Source of the DNA: Drosophila pseudoobscura
Taxonomy: Eukaryota; Arthropoda; Insecta; Diptera; Drosophilidae
Length of the DNA stretch: 64,000 nt
NCBI RefSeq assembly: GCF_009870125.1
Contig: NC_046679.1
Span: 1,798,001-1,862,000, forward strand
Direction of reading: 5' to 3'
In this document: piece after piece, positions 8,395 through 21,654 of the stretch
Position numbering within the stretch: position 1 is the first letter of the stretch
Layout: every line of letters starts with the position of its first letter
The notes under the pieces: model-generated
What the model saw: the letters and a program-made list of their open reading frames with translations, nothing else
Databases searched by the model: none
Told to the model about the DNA's origin: nothing
Program-made: the position numbers and the translations under genes

Positions 8395-11300
8395 ATGCGC
8401 CGGTTCCTCCGCTCGGCCATGATTGTCTTCAGTTGGTTCGTGGTGCCCTACAGCCGGTACACCAACATCAAGGTGATACGGCGCAAGCTGCCACCGATAC
8501 GCAGCCACCTGCTGGAGATACCTGCCGTCGATCTGGCCAAGCTGATTCGCACCCGAAAGGTGAGTACGCTCCATTTTCTCTCCGTTCATTTAGGCCACTT
8601 GCGCAAAGAAACCAACAAAAATAATGGCCAGGCCTTGCAAATCTTGCAAAATCAATAGCCAGCCACCAGATTGTTGCCACAGCAGCAACAGCAGCAGCAG
8701 CAGCACCAGCAGCAGCACCACTATCGGTTGCCACATCCATTAGATACATTGTGGCAAAGTTTGAGGCAATGTTGATTGCCCGGAGGCACAGACATCTCCC
8801 CATTAGGTGAAGCTCGCACATTAGCAGGTCGACGGTCGTCGGTCGTCGGTCCTCTCCGCCTCAGACTTGGACTCTCAGACACCGCCTCGCCCCAGACTTG
8901 GCCTCACCTTTGCCTCTGAATTTCGGCAGAAAGCGAAAAACGCATAAGACAAAGATATTACTTTTCATTTATTTATTTTGTTATTGTCGCCGCTGTTTTT
9001 GTTGTCACTTTATTGAGTCTCTTAAAAGTCGCGTCCGAGTCGGTGGGGCACTCACTCGGCCCCTAACATTTCAATTACACGAGCGGGCTATAAAAAATGT
9101 ACAAGGGGACCGAGCTAGGGGTTTGATACCCTTCCCAGAGCATAAATTAGCTTGCCCTGGAGGCCAACGCCACAAACGATCTGGTTAATAATTATTTATT
9201 TGTTTCATAGACATATACATATGAAAATATTAACAACGAAAGGAAATATAGCAGAGTAAAAAAGAAAAGAGTTTTAAAACTTGAACTATTGATTGTTTTT
9301 CAAGCCAAGAAAGTGCGGGCAGGTCTAGAGGGAACGGCAAAATCGGTCTAGGTCTCTAGGATTATCGGACCACTATTTTCAGTGATCTTAATGCGTCACC
9401 AGTTCCAATTTCTAGCAAAAAGTAAAATATATTATTCCTTATTCAAATAAGTTTTCAGTAAAATCAAGTCTATTGTTTTTTCTAATCAAATATTCCACTT
9501 TTTGAGAACCGTGTATTCACCTTGATAATTATCTCAAATCTGGAGCTAATCCCCATCTACAATTTATTAAACATTTGATCTTAGACAAAGCAGCAAAGCT
9601 CTCATGATAAAGGATAGTGATATTTAGGTATTTCCTCTTCATTCATCACTGCAGTAGAACCACATATGTATTTCATTTTGTTAAAAAAAGATATGCTCAT
9701 TCTTAAAGGGACAATTTACTACTGACAAGTATTCGAATGATTTCTTTTTTAAAAGAAGCTCTCTTGTCGAGAGCTTAAAATTGGTTGGACACTCGTCGAT
9801 CCACCAAAAGGTTGTTAAAAAAAAGAAGTAAAGAATAGAATCATTGGAAATTCATTACTGTTTAGACTATATGATTCTTGAGTGGACTTTTTGGCTTTAA
9901 ACGATTGGGATTCTTCAAAACTATTTTCAAAAAACTCTTCTTGTTTCCACTCCTCACAAAGTCGAATCCCATCCACCATGCAATGCGCTTCAAAAACTTG
10001 ATGTGATCCCAGAGCCAGAGCCAGAGTATAACCCCAGATGAAATCGAAATCAATTTGGGTTTTTTTGTTGTTTTGTTTTTGTTTTTATGTGTCGTCGCAA
10101 GCACTTGAGGCAATTGGCCCAAAACGGGAGCCATAGACACGAGGCATTGAAAAAGCAAGGGAATTAGTCATCCGAAGTACGGATGGATATTAACAAAGAG
10201 CGTTTTATGGGGCGCGCAGAAATTTCGCAAAAAAAAAATTAAGAAACAAGCGGCCTAGACAGTCGGATGGCCTGAAGAGAGCATAATCCGTAAGATGTGG
10301 ACATGGGCTTGGGCATGGGATATGGGACGTACATGACGAATACTACTCCGTACTCGAGAGAGATCTCTGCTGTTTTTGCTGTGGTTGCCTCGCACATGCA
10401 AGATTTCACGGCGTTCATTGGTCCACATCGTGTGAGGTCACTACTTGACAGACCTTATCGAGTGCCACTCCCCCTCCCTCCCCCCCGCCCCACTCCTAAG
10501 CCCGCTACTAAGCCCTGTTGTTGTTACTGTCTTGCGGCATGCACTCCGTGTAGTTGATATTTTAGTGCACGTTCCGTCTGGGGTACAAAAGATTTGTTGT
10601 TTTTTTGGTTTTGTTTTTGTTTTGTTTTTGTTTTTATGACTGCTTTTGGGTCTTCATTCGCGCCAGCACTCATATGGTGCGTACGAGTGTGTCTGTTAAA
10701 TATTATTATTTTTATTTTAATTATGTTTTTGCTTTTCGGCTTTGTTTTCAGTTGTCAGTTTTTTCCACTCTTAATTGCTGGCTGTTTCATTGTCATAGGT
10801 TAAGCATTGCCTCACTCCGCTCACGGCGGCCAGGAGGCTATTGCCAAGCGAAATGGTTTTGTAATTGAGATTATATCAGAAACCGCATCTACGAGTATAG
10901 CCATTACGGAGGAGGGAGGTCTCCAGTCGCCGTATTAGAATATTATACGCGATTTATTCACTTTATTCACTCGTGTCACAGGGAGCCTCCCTGCTGCTGC
11001 CCCGAAGAAGGAATTCGCTTAATTGCCCCCGTCTGCAGTTCTTTAATTGAGATTTATTTGTAATGGTATTTATTAAAAGTGAGTGGATACGAAATTGTAT
11101 TTGTACTTGAAATCGCCCATTTCGTGTTTCGCTTTGCATCATTATTTTGTTTTGCTTAAATCTGCTGCTTCTTCAATCTTTCTGGCACGTACTTCATATA
11201 CACCCAGAGAAAAGCGCAGGGAACCCTGCAACTTTGATGTTTATAGCAAATTTATGGCAATAGAATGGACTCGAGAGAGGAAATTCTCAAAAGAAACAGT

Positions 11301-14300
11301 TTTCATTTCCCTTTTCGCGGAAGTATGAAAATGTTTGATGTATATTGAAAAATTTAATACATATATTTTATTCATATTCCCAAAGTGAATCCTATTTAAT
11401 TTCGCCATTTTTTGTATTTAAAACCCGAATTTGTACTGGCAAATATGGGTCGGGTTTTTCTGAGTGTAGCACATACACGAGTAGCATCTGTTTACTCGGC
11501 ACATGAGCAAATCTGTGTCTGTGTGTCGCGATTTCTTTACATGCCTTTTGCCTCTTTTCGCTTTGTGCCACACGCAGCAGCGGCAGCAGCAGCAGCAGCA
11601 ACAACAAGAAGATCTTCTCTACCTTACACAAATTATGTGGTACGAGTATCGGTATCGAAGCTTTTCGGTCGATGATTTTGTCCGTCTGTCGTCTTGCCTC
11701 GCTGCTTGCCCCTGCCCCTTGCCCCCTGCCCCCTGCCCCCTGCTTGTTGCATGCTGTCTCTTGGGCCATGTTTGCTTGATCAATTTGCTCTCGGTTTCTC
11801 CCGCCACTCCCCTGCACTCCGCTGCACTCTGCTGGTGCTGCTGCTGCTGCCTCTCTGATTTATTATTACACTGGAAGTCATTGAAAAAGTCAAGTAGCCT
11901 TAATTTTAATTATATATACAATACATGCATACCCCCGAGCCTGTATGGGTATGCACTATGTAAGTCCATGTTGATGGGAATGGGAATATGCATGTATTTA
12001 TGTGGGGCTTGTGCATCACATGGGCATGCATTTAAGCAAAAGTAAGGCAATTTGATGTCTCAATTCAGCAGCAGGTACGAGCATTGTCAGATTGAGGAAC
12101 CTGCTGGATGTGGAAGGTCTTTAGCATGAGATTCGCATAAATCAAGTTCAAAGGTTGCCATACGATTGATTCTGAGGCATAATTTATGGATTTTATTGAA
12201 CCATTTTATTGATTTCTCGATCTCGATCGACTAGCACTTATCCTTCCACCTGCACCTTGTCACCACATCGATGGAAAGTGCCCCAGAGCAAAGTTCCTTC
12301 GGGTACCACTAACAAAAAGTGTCTTAGAAATCTCTTTATTCTACCCGTTTCTGGGTTTGACCATGATCCATCATCATGATACATCATTTTACTATTGATT
12401 CACAGAGATAGACTACTGTAGATTGTGTGAAAAGAAGCGGGAATCATCGGAAAACGTCCTACAGATAGAGATCTCCATATCTTTAGGGGGTGCGCAACGG
12501 TGCCTCTTCCCTCTCTTGGGAAATAAGACTTGACTTCATTAAAGATCTGCATACCAAATGGTCAAAGTGTAGTATGGCCTTGTTTTAGTAATAATACACA
12601 CTGATACACAACCGACTAGCTCGATCCATTGGATTCCATTAGATAATTATTATAAAGTGGAATTAGTTGAACTTATTAACGATATCGTTATTGGATATTA
12701 ATGCCTTTCTACTACCTTTTTTCCAAAGTCTCATTCGTTCTATCCTTAGTGATTGATAGCTAAGTCGATCTATCAGTCACCAACCATCCCTTCCACCATT
12801 GACTCATTCTCTGTTCATCTGGTACTTTCTCGCTTATCAGATCGAGACTTTGATCCATCCATCACGCTGTTACTTGCGATTCCAAACGCATACCTTTGAT
12901 TGATATATCAATCGACATGTATAACAATAATTATGCTTAAAGCGTACATGTACTGCGCCCTCTCCGCATCCGATCAGCCCTTTCCCTCGCCCCAAGAGCG
13001 GGGATTGTCGTTGGGTTGGGTGTGTCAGAGTTAGAGGAACTTCTTCTGTTCGGTGAGGATTTTTCCACGATTCGTACATTGTATTGTATTGTCCAGCTTG
13101 AAACGTGTCTGTGCCTCTTTGTTTGCTCTCCATTCCTATGTTGCATTACTCATACGTCATGTGGCCGCTGAAGTGAACGTCATGAATGCAATTCTAGAGT
13201 CGTTTGGTTGGGCTTTGTTGCTGGCTTTGGCTGTATTTTTATTGATTTTAATTTAACACAAATTGCTTTTGTTGCTGCCTCAATAGACTAGAATTGATTG
13301 TTTCTGCCTGGTACCGGAGAATGTGGCTGGGGAATGTGGGGAATGTGCTAAATGCTGGGCGAGCCATAGCGGAAATATTCAAACCATTTTCCTTTCCCTA
13401 TTCCTTATTGCAGATTAAAAGCGAAGAAGTCGTAGAGGCCTACATCGAACGCTGTCGGCAGGTGAGAGCCACTTCCAAAGGAGCTGGGCACGGATGCTGG
13501 GCTCGGTACTAATGGAATGCACGTTCCTTTACAGGTGAACCCACTGATCAATGCCATTGTCCAGGATCGATTCGAGGAGGCGCTGGAAGAGGCCCGCGAG
13601 ATAGACAATGTCATCGCCATGGGCATCAACAGCGTGGAGTCGATGGAGGAGCATACGCCCCTGCTGGGCATTCCGGTGACCGTCAAGGAGAGCATCGCCG
13701 TCAAGGGCATGACCAATCAGGCGGGTCGGGTGTTCAAGACCCCGCAGATAGCCAAATCGGATGCCCCCGTGGTGGAGCAGATCAAGCGCTGTGGCGGCAT
13801 CATAATGCTCGTGTCCAACACTCCCGAGCTGTGTCTGCTGTGGGAGACGTACAACAATGTAACGGGGCAGACCAAGAATCCGTACGATCTGAAGCGCACG
13901 CCGGGTGGCTCCTCGGGCGGGGAGGCGGCCCTGCTGGCGAGCGGAGCCTCGCTGCTGGGCCTCACGTCGGACATTGGCGGCTCCTCGCGACTGCCGGCCA
14001 TGTTCAGTGGCATCTGGGGCCACAAGCCCACGCCGTATGCCGTCTCGTTCCGGGGCCATCATCCGACGAGCGATTTCCCCAAATGGGGAGACTTTTTCAC
14101 CATCGCTCCGATGACGCGGTACGCCAAGGATCTGCCGCTCCTGCTCAAGTGCATGAGCGATCCGACGGGACCGAAGCTGACGCTGGACAAGGAGATCAGT
14201 GCCCACGGCATCCGGTTCTTCTTCATGGACAACGACGGGCCCTCAGGCATGATGCGGCCGCTCAGCCGGGACCTGCATGCGGCCATCAATCGGGTGGCCA

Positions 14301-14953
14301 GCGACTTCAATGCCGAGCGGGTGAACATTCGGAAGATGAAGTGGTCCCTGGACATCTCCCTGTCGGCGATGCTCACCATGAAGAACATCGAGACCATTTA
14401 CCACAAGACCGAGGAGGGGGAGCAGCCCAAGACCGTGTGCAAGGAGACGGTCAAGTACTTCTTCGGCTGCTCGGACAGCATTCTGCCGTCGGTGATATTC
14501 GGCCACCTGCAGAACTTCATGAAGATCATTCCCAACTCGCGGCACAAGCATCTGGCCAGCATCATTGAGGCGCTCAAGACTGAATTCAAGGAGATGCTCG
14601 GCAACGACGGCGTCTTCCTCTACCCGACCTTCCCAAACACGGCGCACCAGCACTACCAGATCTACCACAAGCTGCTGGAGCCCATGTACATGGCCATCTT
14701 CAATACGCTGGGCCTGCCGGTGACCAACTGCATGATCGGCCTGGATCACCGCAATCTGCCCATGGGCATTCAAGTGGTGGCCAATCCCGGCCAGGATCAT
14801 CTCTGTCTGGCCGTGGCCCGTGAGATGGAGCGCCGCTACGGCGGCTGGGTGCGTCCTCCCTCCGAGGATAGCCACAGTAGCAGCAGCAACAGCAACGGAG
14901 GGGGCAACGGAGGGGGCAACGGGGCAAGCAGCAGCAGCAAGCAGCGTGGCTAG
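8395..14953 (+). CDS. Fatty-acid amide hydrolase 2-like amidase
   Basis: Exons 8395-8559, 13414-13461 and 13535-14953 give 543 residues. Residues about 5-20 (FLRSAMIVFSWFVVPYSR) form an N-terminal membrane anchor as in vertebrate FAAH2. The amidase-signature domain has the full Ser-Ser-Lys triad by comparison with FAAH: Lys 122 in PVTVKES, cis-Ser 197/198 in GGSSGGE and nucleophile Ser 221 in SDIGGSSRLP. Substrate pocket and C-terminal motifs (GVFLYPTFP, LGLPVTNCMIGL, GIQVVANPGQDHLCLAVA) also match FAAH2. It likely hydrolyses fatty-acid amides or N-acyl amino acids at the ER or lipid droplets. The last 35 residues are a Ser/Asn/Gly low-complexity tail. From memory the D. melanogaster match may be CG5191. 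Intron 1 (4.9 kb) separates the anchor from the catalytic region. AATAAA lies at 15460. Confidence 0.92.
8560..13413 (+). other. Intron 1 of the amidase gene
   Basis: 4.85 kb intron with GTGAGT donor and TTGCAG acceptor. It contains CAG runs (8683-8722), T-rich runs (10588-10640), a CAG/CAA tract (11573-11605) and a short dispersed motif CACCCAGAGAAAAG at 11200. Several open frames, mostly from simple repeats, show no recognisable protein. Any regulatory content or nested RNA cannot be told by eye. Confidence 0.7.
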
Positions 14954-17898
14954 CCATCCTGCGGGCGCAAAGGCTTTGTCCCTACGTGATTCTTTTGTAC
15001 TTCGTTTTGTTTGTAGCTAATTGTATGTAAAATGGTCCATCATTTAGGAAACCTTTAGAAAGAGACTTTGAACGGACTTAGACAAAGCACAGTTATCAGC
15101 TGAAGCAGCGCCCGAATTCAGTTGAATGGAATCCCCAATCGCCCCCTCTACCGCACACATCATCTTTAGAGCCTCTTCGAAATTCCACGTCTCGAACTTC
15201 ATTCTCCATTGTACTATTGTATTAAATTATTAAATGTCAACCAATCTCCAATCTTTTACATCGTATTATCTAACTCTATACACTATCTATGTAAATATTC
15301 CCCCTAGCTTCTAAGTCTTAGGTTTATGCCCCACTCATGGCAAAGATCGATAAAAAAAAACACCATTCTGTATGTATTGTATGTGAATATTTTTGTAGCA
15401 GTCACTGTCGAATCAACGAAAAACCGACAACTCTTTTGGCCCAAGAACAAAATGTGTTGAATAAACATAAACAGAAAACTAACCGAAAATTCACAACTAA
15501 TTTATAAGACTTCTATGGCGCAATACCCCAAAAAGAAGTTGGCCTCCGCTCGAAGCTGCTTAGCTGGGCATCGGCCAGACAGCGGGCCACGGGGGGAGAT
15601 CGGAGTTCCAACTGCATGGAAAATTGGGCTCAGTATCTACGAAAATACAGCTACTGGGGAGACAATACATCTGCAATATCTGCGCAAACAAACAAGTAAG
15701 TAACTAACTACTAGCGCTACTAGTGCAGGCAAGCATTATAAACGGTTCCACTTGGCTGGCTCCCGAGCACGGAGACCAGCGGAACCTGCACACTGGAAAA
15801 AATTAATGTTATTCAAGAAGAAAAACCCATCCCCACAGGGAATTGTGACTTTTTTCGAAAGATATCATTTTGGAACCAAAGAACCTCTACACTGAAACAA
15901 AATTCATAATACTCTAAGGAGATAAAAGGCATGGTTTTTTTGCAAATCATTCTGACATTTTTACAGCTATTACTTGGTGTCAATTTCATGGCACATAAAT
16001 AATATTAATTATGGCCAAGAGTGGCATTTATTTTTATGATTTACAGATTTTGTATTTTCTGTGTTGGTTCCAGGCTGGCCAATTCTTATCTCAAAAGGCT
16101 TAATCGTGCGCATGCGCAGCCGTTTCCCAGCCTCAAATGCATTTCTGTCATTTCTGAGTTTCTGCCGAAATTTAGACAGATTTTACTGGCCAGGCCCCAG
16201 GCGCAGAGCGCAGAGCACAGGCACTTGCCGCATTTAGCATTGCATTTGGTTAGTTTTTTTGAGTTTCTATTACAAAAAAAAACATTGTGTGTGTTGTTGT
16301 GTGCTGTGTGTTTTTTTGGCTTTTGGAGTAGCTCAAGGTTTTGCCAATATGGCTTGCGCAATTCCGCTGCTGCCGCCGCCACTATGAACGTGTTATTTGG
16401 CCAAAACATCGGAGGTAACTTCAAATTCTTGCTTAAGAATGTGGTGGCCGTTGGGGTGGGGGCGCTCTGAAATGCTCTGGCCAATGCCATTCGAAAACCT
16501 GGTGAAGATTATCTTGTGTCTTGAAAAATTAGGTGAAAACCTTTTCATTTGTCTTCAATCGAGAAGGAGGAGGGAGAGGCCTTACGAGGGGAAAACCAAG
16601 CAGCATGACGACCAAATTGATGAAAACATCAAGTCAAGCTTCCACTACCTGTTGAGCCGTTGAATTAGCTGGAAGCAGAGACAGCTCCAGAGCCTCTCTT
16701 TGTCTTTGCTCTCTCCCTCGCTGGAACGTGTGTTCCAGCTGCTTACCTGGAACCACTGGCTGAGAGCGCGTTTCAGAGAGCAGAAACAGTTTCAAATGTC
16801 AGCTAAGCGCGGGACTGAGAGAATCTGGAAACTGTACAAAACGTCGAGCCCAGGGGCGAACGGGGGTGCCAGCGCCTACCTGCTGTACTGATCTTAGTAA
16901 TATATAGTTTACAAATAAACACATATCTCGCTCTGCCACTGATAGACTGCTCTTGACACTAATAATTGTTTGTGGAAATTGTATAGAAAACCCTCCCTCA
17001 ATACAGTCCAGTCCGCCCCTGACTGACCAATCTCAAGTATGTGCTCTTATCAATTGTTGTTGGCGTTTGCCTTGGATGCGATGCCGAATTTACAGCCGAA
17101 GTCAGCAATTGCTGACAGGCAGAGCAACGGAGAGAGGGAGAGACCGGAGAGAGACTGCTCTGACCGGAGAAGCGGAAATGTCATTCCAGTCTTTCGGCAT
17201 TCCAGCCAAGCCTGGCCATGGCTACGGCTACGTCGGCCGAGCATGGCATTTCATCGTTCATTTAAAAACTGAATCGAGCAGCGAGCGGTTGTGCTTGTCC
17301 CAAACGCAGTCCCCTAGTCTTATATCTATCTATAAGTAGCTGTACCGCCAGTCTGACTGTACCAATAATTGGAACCCTTGAACTCTACGCATTTGAGGTG
17401 ACAAATCAAACTGCATATTTGTTTACCGTGATCTACGTAGAGAGATTAAAACTGTGTCGATTACCGTGTTAAATCAACTGAATATCAAGTGTGATCTTAA
17501 CCCCGTAAGACTCAGACACGTGCTACTAACGGATTCCCATTCCGTTAGTCGCCCGATTCTATATGCAATCTGTTCGATGCCACGTGCTTGCTCCACACGC
17601 AACGTGTTGGCAGAGGCGAAAGATTACTATATTTTAGCCTAGATTAACTGCGATTGAGACAGGCACGCTCCAGCTTGGTTTTCTCGACAAACTCTATATT
17701 TAATGCTGAATCTATGTACATAGTCCAGAAAGTTACTAAATTTACTTGTAGCAGCTGCAGGAACAATTCTAAATTATGTATACTTAGGCGAGCATTTAAA
17801 CTTTAATGCTTAACATAAACAATTTTCGATGAAGAAAAACAATATGAAGAAATGGAAAATGTGATGGCGTGGGGCACGTGTCAAGAAGTTAGAGAAGA
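14954..17898. other. Gap between the amidase and TFAM 3' ends
   Basis: Convergent 3' flanks: amidase 3' UTR to about 15480, then about 2.3 kb without a supported gene. Short open frames at 16021-16490 and 16953-17339 are compositionally noncoding. A 9-bp inverted repeat (ACTAACGGA and TCCGTTAGT around a 7-nt loop) lies at 17524-17548. No tRNA or other RNA gene was seen. Confidence 0.6.
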
Positions 17899-18809
17899 TT
17901 ACTTCTCTTTGACAGGCTGGGCCTTGCGGGTCTTTGGCTCGGGGGGATCAATCAGGTTGCCGTGGCGCACAACATCGATGTGGCCCAGACGTATCATTTT
18001 CTCCTCCCAAACGGATATGGCTTTTCTGCAAAATAAAACATTAGCAAATGGTGTACACGTTAACTGAGCATAACCCACTTGTAGATCTCGAGCTCCTTGC
18101 GTGTTTCTTGAATGTAGACGGCCTTTTCGGCATCGGAGAGGCGGGACCACTTGGCCGTCGTCTTCTGATGCCACTCACGGTACGTTTGCTGTGGCGTTTG
18201 CGGGGTATTCACGCGCTCACTGATGATGAAGCGCAGGAAGGCTGAGGCCGGCTTCTTGGGGCGTCCAAGTTCTTTGACCCGCTTGCGCAGCTGCCGGCGC
18301 TCTTTGGCTTCGCCAATGTCCTTCTTCAGCTGCTTGATGCCGGCACGCTGCTCGTCGGTTAGCGTAGCGTCGTACTTTGTGCGCTGCTCAAGGTAAACCT
18401 GCTGGTCCTTCTTAAACTCCACCTGTAGACGCTCCTTCAGATTGGTATCTGCATCCACCCAGCTCTTTGCCAGTTGACGAACCACCTCAATGGTGGTTAT
18501 GGTCGGATTTGTAGCTATCAGCTTTGGTCGCATCTCACGCATGAATCGGAAATAGGGGGTCAGCGGCTTCTTGGGGCGGGGAGGAAGCCCCACTTGCTCC
18601 TCGACTGTCTTTGACTGTTGAACGGGACTGTTGCTGAGGTTGGCAACGGCTAGGGGTCTGTTGGCGCAGGTTGTTGTGGGTGTAAATTGTTTGTCGATTT
18701 GAATAGGAACTGCAGATGAGTCTTGATTTTTGGCTACAACTTGCCTGACTTTGTTGATTAGCGACCCGATGATGGACCCCCGCGACAGTAGCGTTGTTGT
18801 AAAGATCAT
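17899..18809 (-). CDS. TFAM: Mitochondrial transcription factor A (HMG-box)
   Basis: Exons 18809-18079 and 18025-17899 join across a GTGGGT donor (phase 2) to give 285 residues. The N-terminus (MIFTTTLLSRGSIIGSLINK) is a matrix presequence. HMG box 1 is at about 78-147 (PPRPKKPLTPYFRFMREMRP), followed by a basic linker (KKDIGEAKERRQLRKRVKEL). HMG box 2 is at about 183-252 (GRPKKPASAFLRFIISERV ... KAISVWEEKMIRLGH). TFAM coats and bends mtDNA into nucleoids and activates mitochondrial promoters. The C-terminal tail (PPEPKTRKAQPVKEK) matches the short basic tail needed for promoter activation. It diverges from the serine hydrolase gene; the 340-base gap contains AGCGATAG and TTCGATATA, degenerate DRE-like sequences, in line with the known DREF control of fly TFAM. 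Confidence 0.95.
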
Positions 18810-19149
18810 TTTTAGGATTTGTTCTCCTGCTGTGGCGCTTTGAACAGACTTCTGTAGCTTCTTTACTTTGTACTACAGATATTGTTGTCGACTGAAAAGG
18901 CACAGAAAACTTGTTGCTTTTGTTGTTAATAAGATTTACGTAAAAAATGCGGCATTTGATGGATGTAGAGCTGCCACCTTGTCGTTAGTTTTACAGTAAA
19001 CATCGCCTCGACTTACAGCGATAGCTTCGATATATTCACGAAGCTGCAGAGTTGCCATGTTACAGCTGTTGCTGCCTGCAGTTAACCTGAAATTTATTAT
19101 TGGCGAGACTTTATTGTTTAAAAAACCCAGGATAAACGGCCTACTCAAG
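18810..19149. promoter_or_regulatory. Bidirectional TFAM / serine-hydrolase promoter
   Basis: Short shared upstream region. Two DRE-like cores (CGATAG and TCGATA) sit at about 19018-19034. No TATA box and no repeat family copy are present, unlike other divergent promoters in the window. Confidence 0.5.
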
Positions 19150-20084
19150 ATGACCAACAATGATGCAGCAGTAGAAGCTCCTAGTTCGAGTCGTGCTAGC
19201 TCCAGTAAACAGCAGCCCAAATTGGAAATCACCGAGAAAGTGCGCGTCCTTTGCCTTCACGGATACCGCCAAGACGGGGATGCGTTCAAAAACAAATTAG
19301 GATCATTCCGAAAATTTACTTCAAAATATGCCGAATTTGTGTTCATCTCTGCGCCGCACATTGCAGCACCGCTAGAGTCCGCCGCCGAGCCGGTTCCAGA
19401 GCAGCGCAGTTGGTGGGCCAACAAAGATGATGGCACATTCAAGGGCACCAACAAGGGGGGACCGGCTTTTGGCTTCCAAGACAGTCTGCGCCTTGTGGAA
19501 GAGGCCTGGAAGACGCAAGGACCGTTCCAAGGACTCCTTGGGTTTTCCCAAGGGGCCTGCTTCGTCGGTTTGATTTGCGGTCTGGCCAAAAAAAAGTGTA
19601 AGTAGATCTTGATCGGACGAATTCATCAAAAGTCGGATAATATCAATCGTCTACCCTTCTAGTGACCTCCATCCGGCCTGAGTTTGCTGTGCTTTCCTCG
19701 GGCTTTGTGTCCGGCAGCCTGGTGCATATGAGTGCCTACGAAGAGCCTGTCAGCATACCCACCCTCCATATCTATGGCTCAAGCGATGAAATCATACCCA
19801 AAGACATGAGCGCATTGCTGGCGTCACACTTCAAGAACGTCGAGGTTCTGGAGCACGGCGGCGGCCACTACTTTCCGGCCACGGCGCAGCAGAAACAGAC
19901 CTACATCAACTTCTTTCAAGATAGGCTGCAGGAGTACTTGGAGCATTTGGAGCTGCAGCAGAGCAGCAGTGTCTCGTTCATCGAGAGCGGGGCGGAGGAC
20001 AACGACGACGATGGCGATGCCAACGATGCTGAGGTGGCCGCTGCAACGGCGGCCGCCGGCTCGGATCTGGACGATAGTGATTAG
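19150..20084 (+). CDS. FSH1/OVCA2-family serine hydrolase
   Basis: Exons 19150-19597 and 19663-20084 give 289 residues. It is an alpha/beta hydrolase of the FSH1 family (yeast FSH1-3, human OVCA2): KVRVLCLHGYRQDGDAFKNK, the nucleophile elbow GFSQGA (Ser 133), Asp 191 in YGSSDEIIP, and His 218 in EHGGGHYFP. OVCA2 cleaves long-chain alkyl esters; the fly substrate is unknown. The C-terminus is an unusual acidic and Ala tail (EDNDDDGDANDAEV...). An in-frame upstream ATG at 19057 would add 31 mostly hydrophobic residues (MLQLLLPAVNLKFIIGETLL and following), which could be an organelle signal. I prefer 19150 because its context (CAAGATGA, purine at -3) is good and the added part is not typical of the family. 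It may correspond to D. melanogaster CG5412. Confidence 0.88.
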
Positions 20085-20769
20085 CTGATTTTGTTTCTTT
20101 CTTCGTTTTTAATAATAATTAAATCTTATTATTACAAAAATAATAATTTGATTATAAATTATAATAAAATAGTTAGGAGCCCAATAATTTTGTTGAAATA
20201 TTCACCGTTTTCACTGCTTTTCTGGCTGTAGTAGGATTTAGTATTGAGGATTGCAATAGCTTTGAACTTTTTTTATGACTGTGTATTTTTTTCTTCAACA
20301 AATTCGTATAAATTCCATAAAAAAGAAACAAATAAATTGTGGGTAAAGGTTAAAGCCGAATATTTAAAATCCCATTCCAAGAGTACAATAATTTTGTATT
20401 AGAATCAGTATTGTTCCTTGCTAAAAAAACAACGAAAAAATGCATATTTAGCTATTGTGGCTGCAGATGTTGTTGGTTTGACTGTAGTTGATGCGGTTTT
20501 CAGAGAGTAGAAATCGTAGTACAATTCGAAACATATTGCATTGCATCGAGCGCTTGACTCTTCGTGTTTTTTGTTTTTCTTCTTGTATATTTGTATGGGA
20601 CAAGCGAGAGCAACAGCGACAGCGTAGACCTAGATCTAGATCTGATAGTAGTTGCCCCAGTTTGTCTGGAGACTAGTTATCCCTCGCATGCAACGGATAG
20701 CAGGGACATGCCTGTGACTGCTGCTGCTGTTGCTCATGATGGATGTTGTGTATGGTTTGGGATTCTATT
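20085..20769. other. Gap between the FSH1-like gene and EloB (convergent 3' ends)
   Basis: AT-rich 3' flanks with several AATAAA/ATTAAA-like signals (for example about 20120 and 20333). No gene seen. Confidence 0.6.
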
Positions 20770-21654
20770 TTATGCGACTGCCTCCTGTCCGTTTGAGGCT
20801 TCTTGGTTTTTCATCACTTCTGGTAAGTCGGGTGGAGCTGAGTATGGCGTCATATCCAGTGTTTCAAAGTCGCCCATATCGTTCCTAGAAAAAAGAAAAG
20901 AAGCAACTTCCATCAGATCCAGCTGCTAATCAGTGTCTCAACCCATTCAATGGCTTCGGCTCGAAGGGGAGCAGGGACACGTGCACAGACAGCTGATAAC
21001 CTGCTTATCAGCGATTCTCGAGCGAGCTTCCTACCTGAATGTCAAGCCCAGTTGCGCCGGCGACTGTGCCTTCGCCGTGGATACCGTCACGCCGTACTCC
21101 TGCAACGTGCTGTCATCCTCCATAATGTCGTTGTCCTGGTTGTATAACCGCTGATCGACGACTTGTACTTTTAGAATGCCTAAAAAACCAATCAAATTAC
21201 TTAATAATCAATCTTTGTTTTCATGCAAACTACAACAAATGAAACAACGAACAAATCGCTGCTCTATAAATAGGAACAAACAAGAATACACCGACACACG
21301 CTCGCTCACCTTCAATCATACGTTTCAGCTCGGCAACGGTAGTGTTCTCCTTCGCATCCGTGAAAATCGTCGTCTTTTGCCTTCTGATCATGAGGAACAC
21401 GTCCTGTAAGGGAGGAGAGTGGCATTAGCAAAAGGTTCGTTTCGGTCAAAGTTCAGTGATTCAACCAGCGGCAGCGACGACGACGACAGCGCGAGGCACG
21501 GTACGGCACTTTTGTATGTCACGATTATTCACTCGGCACGTCCGCGTGTGCGTGCCTGTATGTGTGAGCGTGTACATATGTATATGATGCGCCGAAAGTC
21601 GTCGTCCTGCAGCTGCTCAAGGGCCGGGGCCGGCTTTGGGGGCACGCTCACCAT
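20770..21654 (-). CDS. EloB: Elongin B
   Basis: Four coding exons, 21654-21652, 21403-21310, 21179-21035 and 20884-20770, give 118 residues, the exact length of human Elongin B. The first exon encodes only the initiator Met: ATG is followed directly by GTGAGC. The protein reads [20 protein letters not shown], then [16 protein letters not shown], a ubiquitin-like fold, then [13 protein letters not shown] and the C-terminal [11 protein letters not shown] that contacts Elongin C and cullin. Elongin B with Elongin C is the adaptor of Cullin-2/5 ubiquitin ligases (VHL, SOCS-box) and part of the Elongin transcription-elongation complex. Each exon is short, so simple open-frame scans easily miss the gene. 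Confidence 0.95.

Noticed and set aside
19057-19149. Upstream ATG of the FSH1-like hydrolase
   Set aside because: Would add a hydrophobic leader unlike the family; kept as an alternative only.
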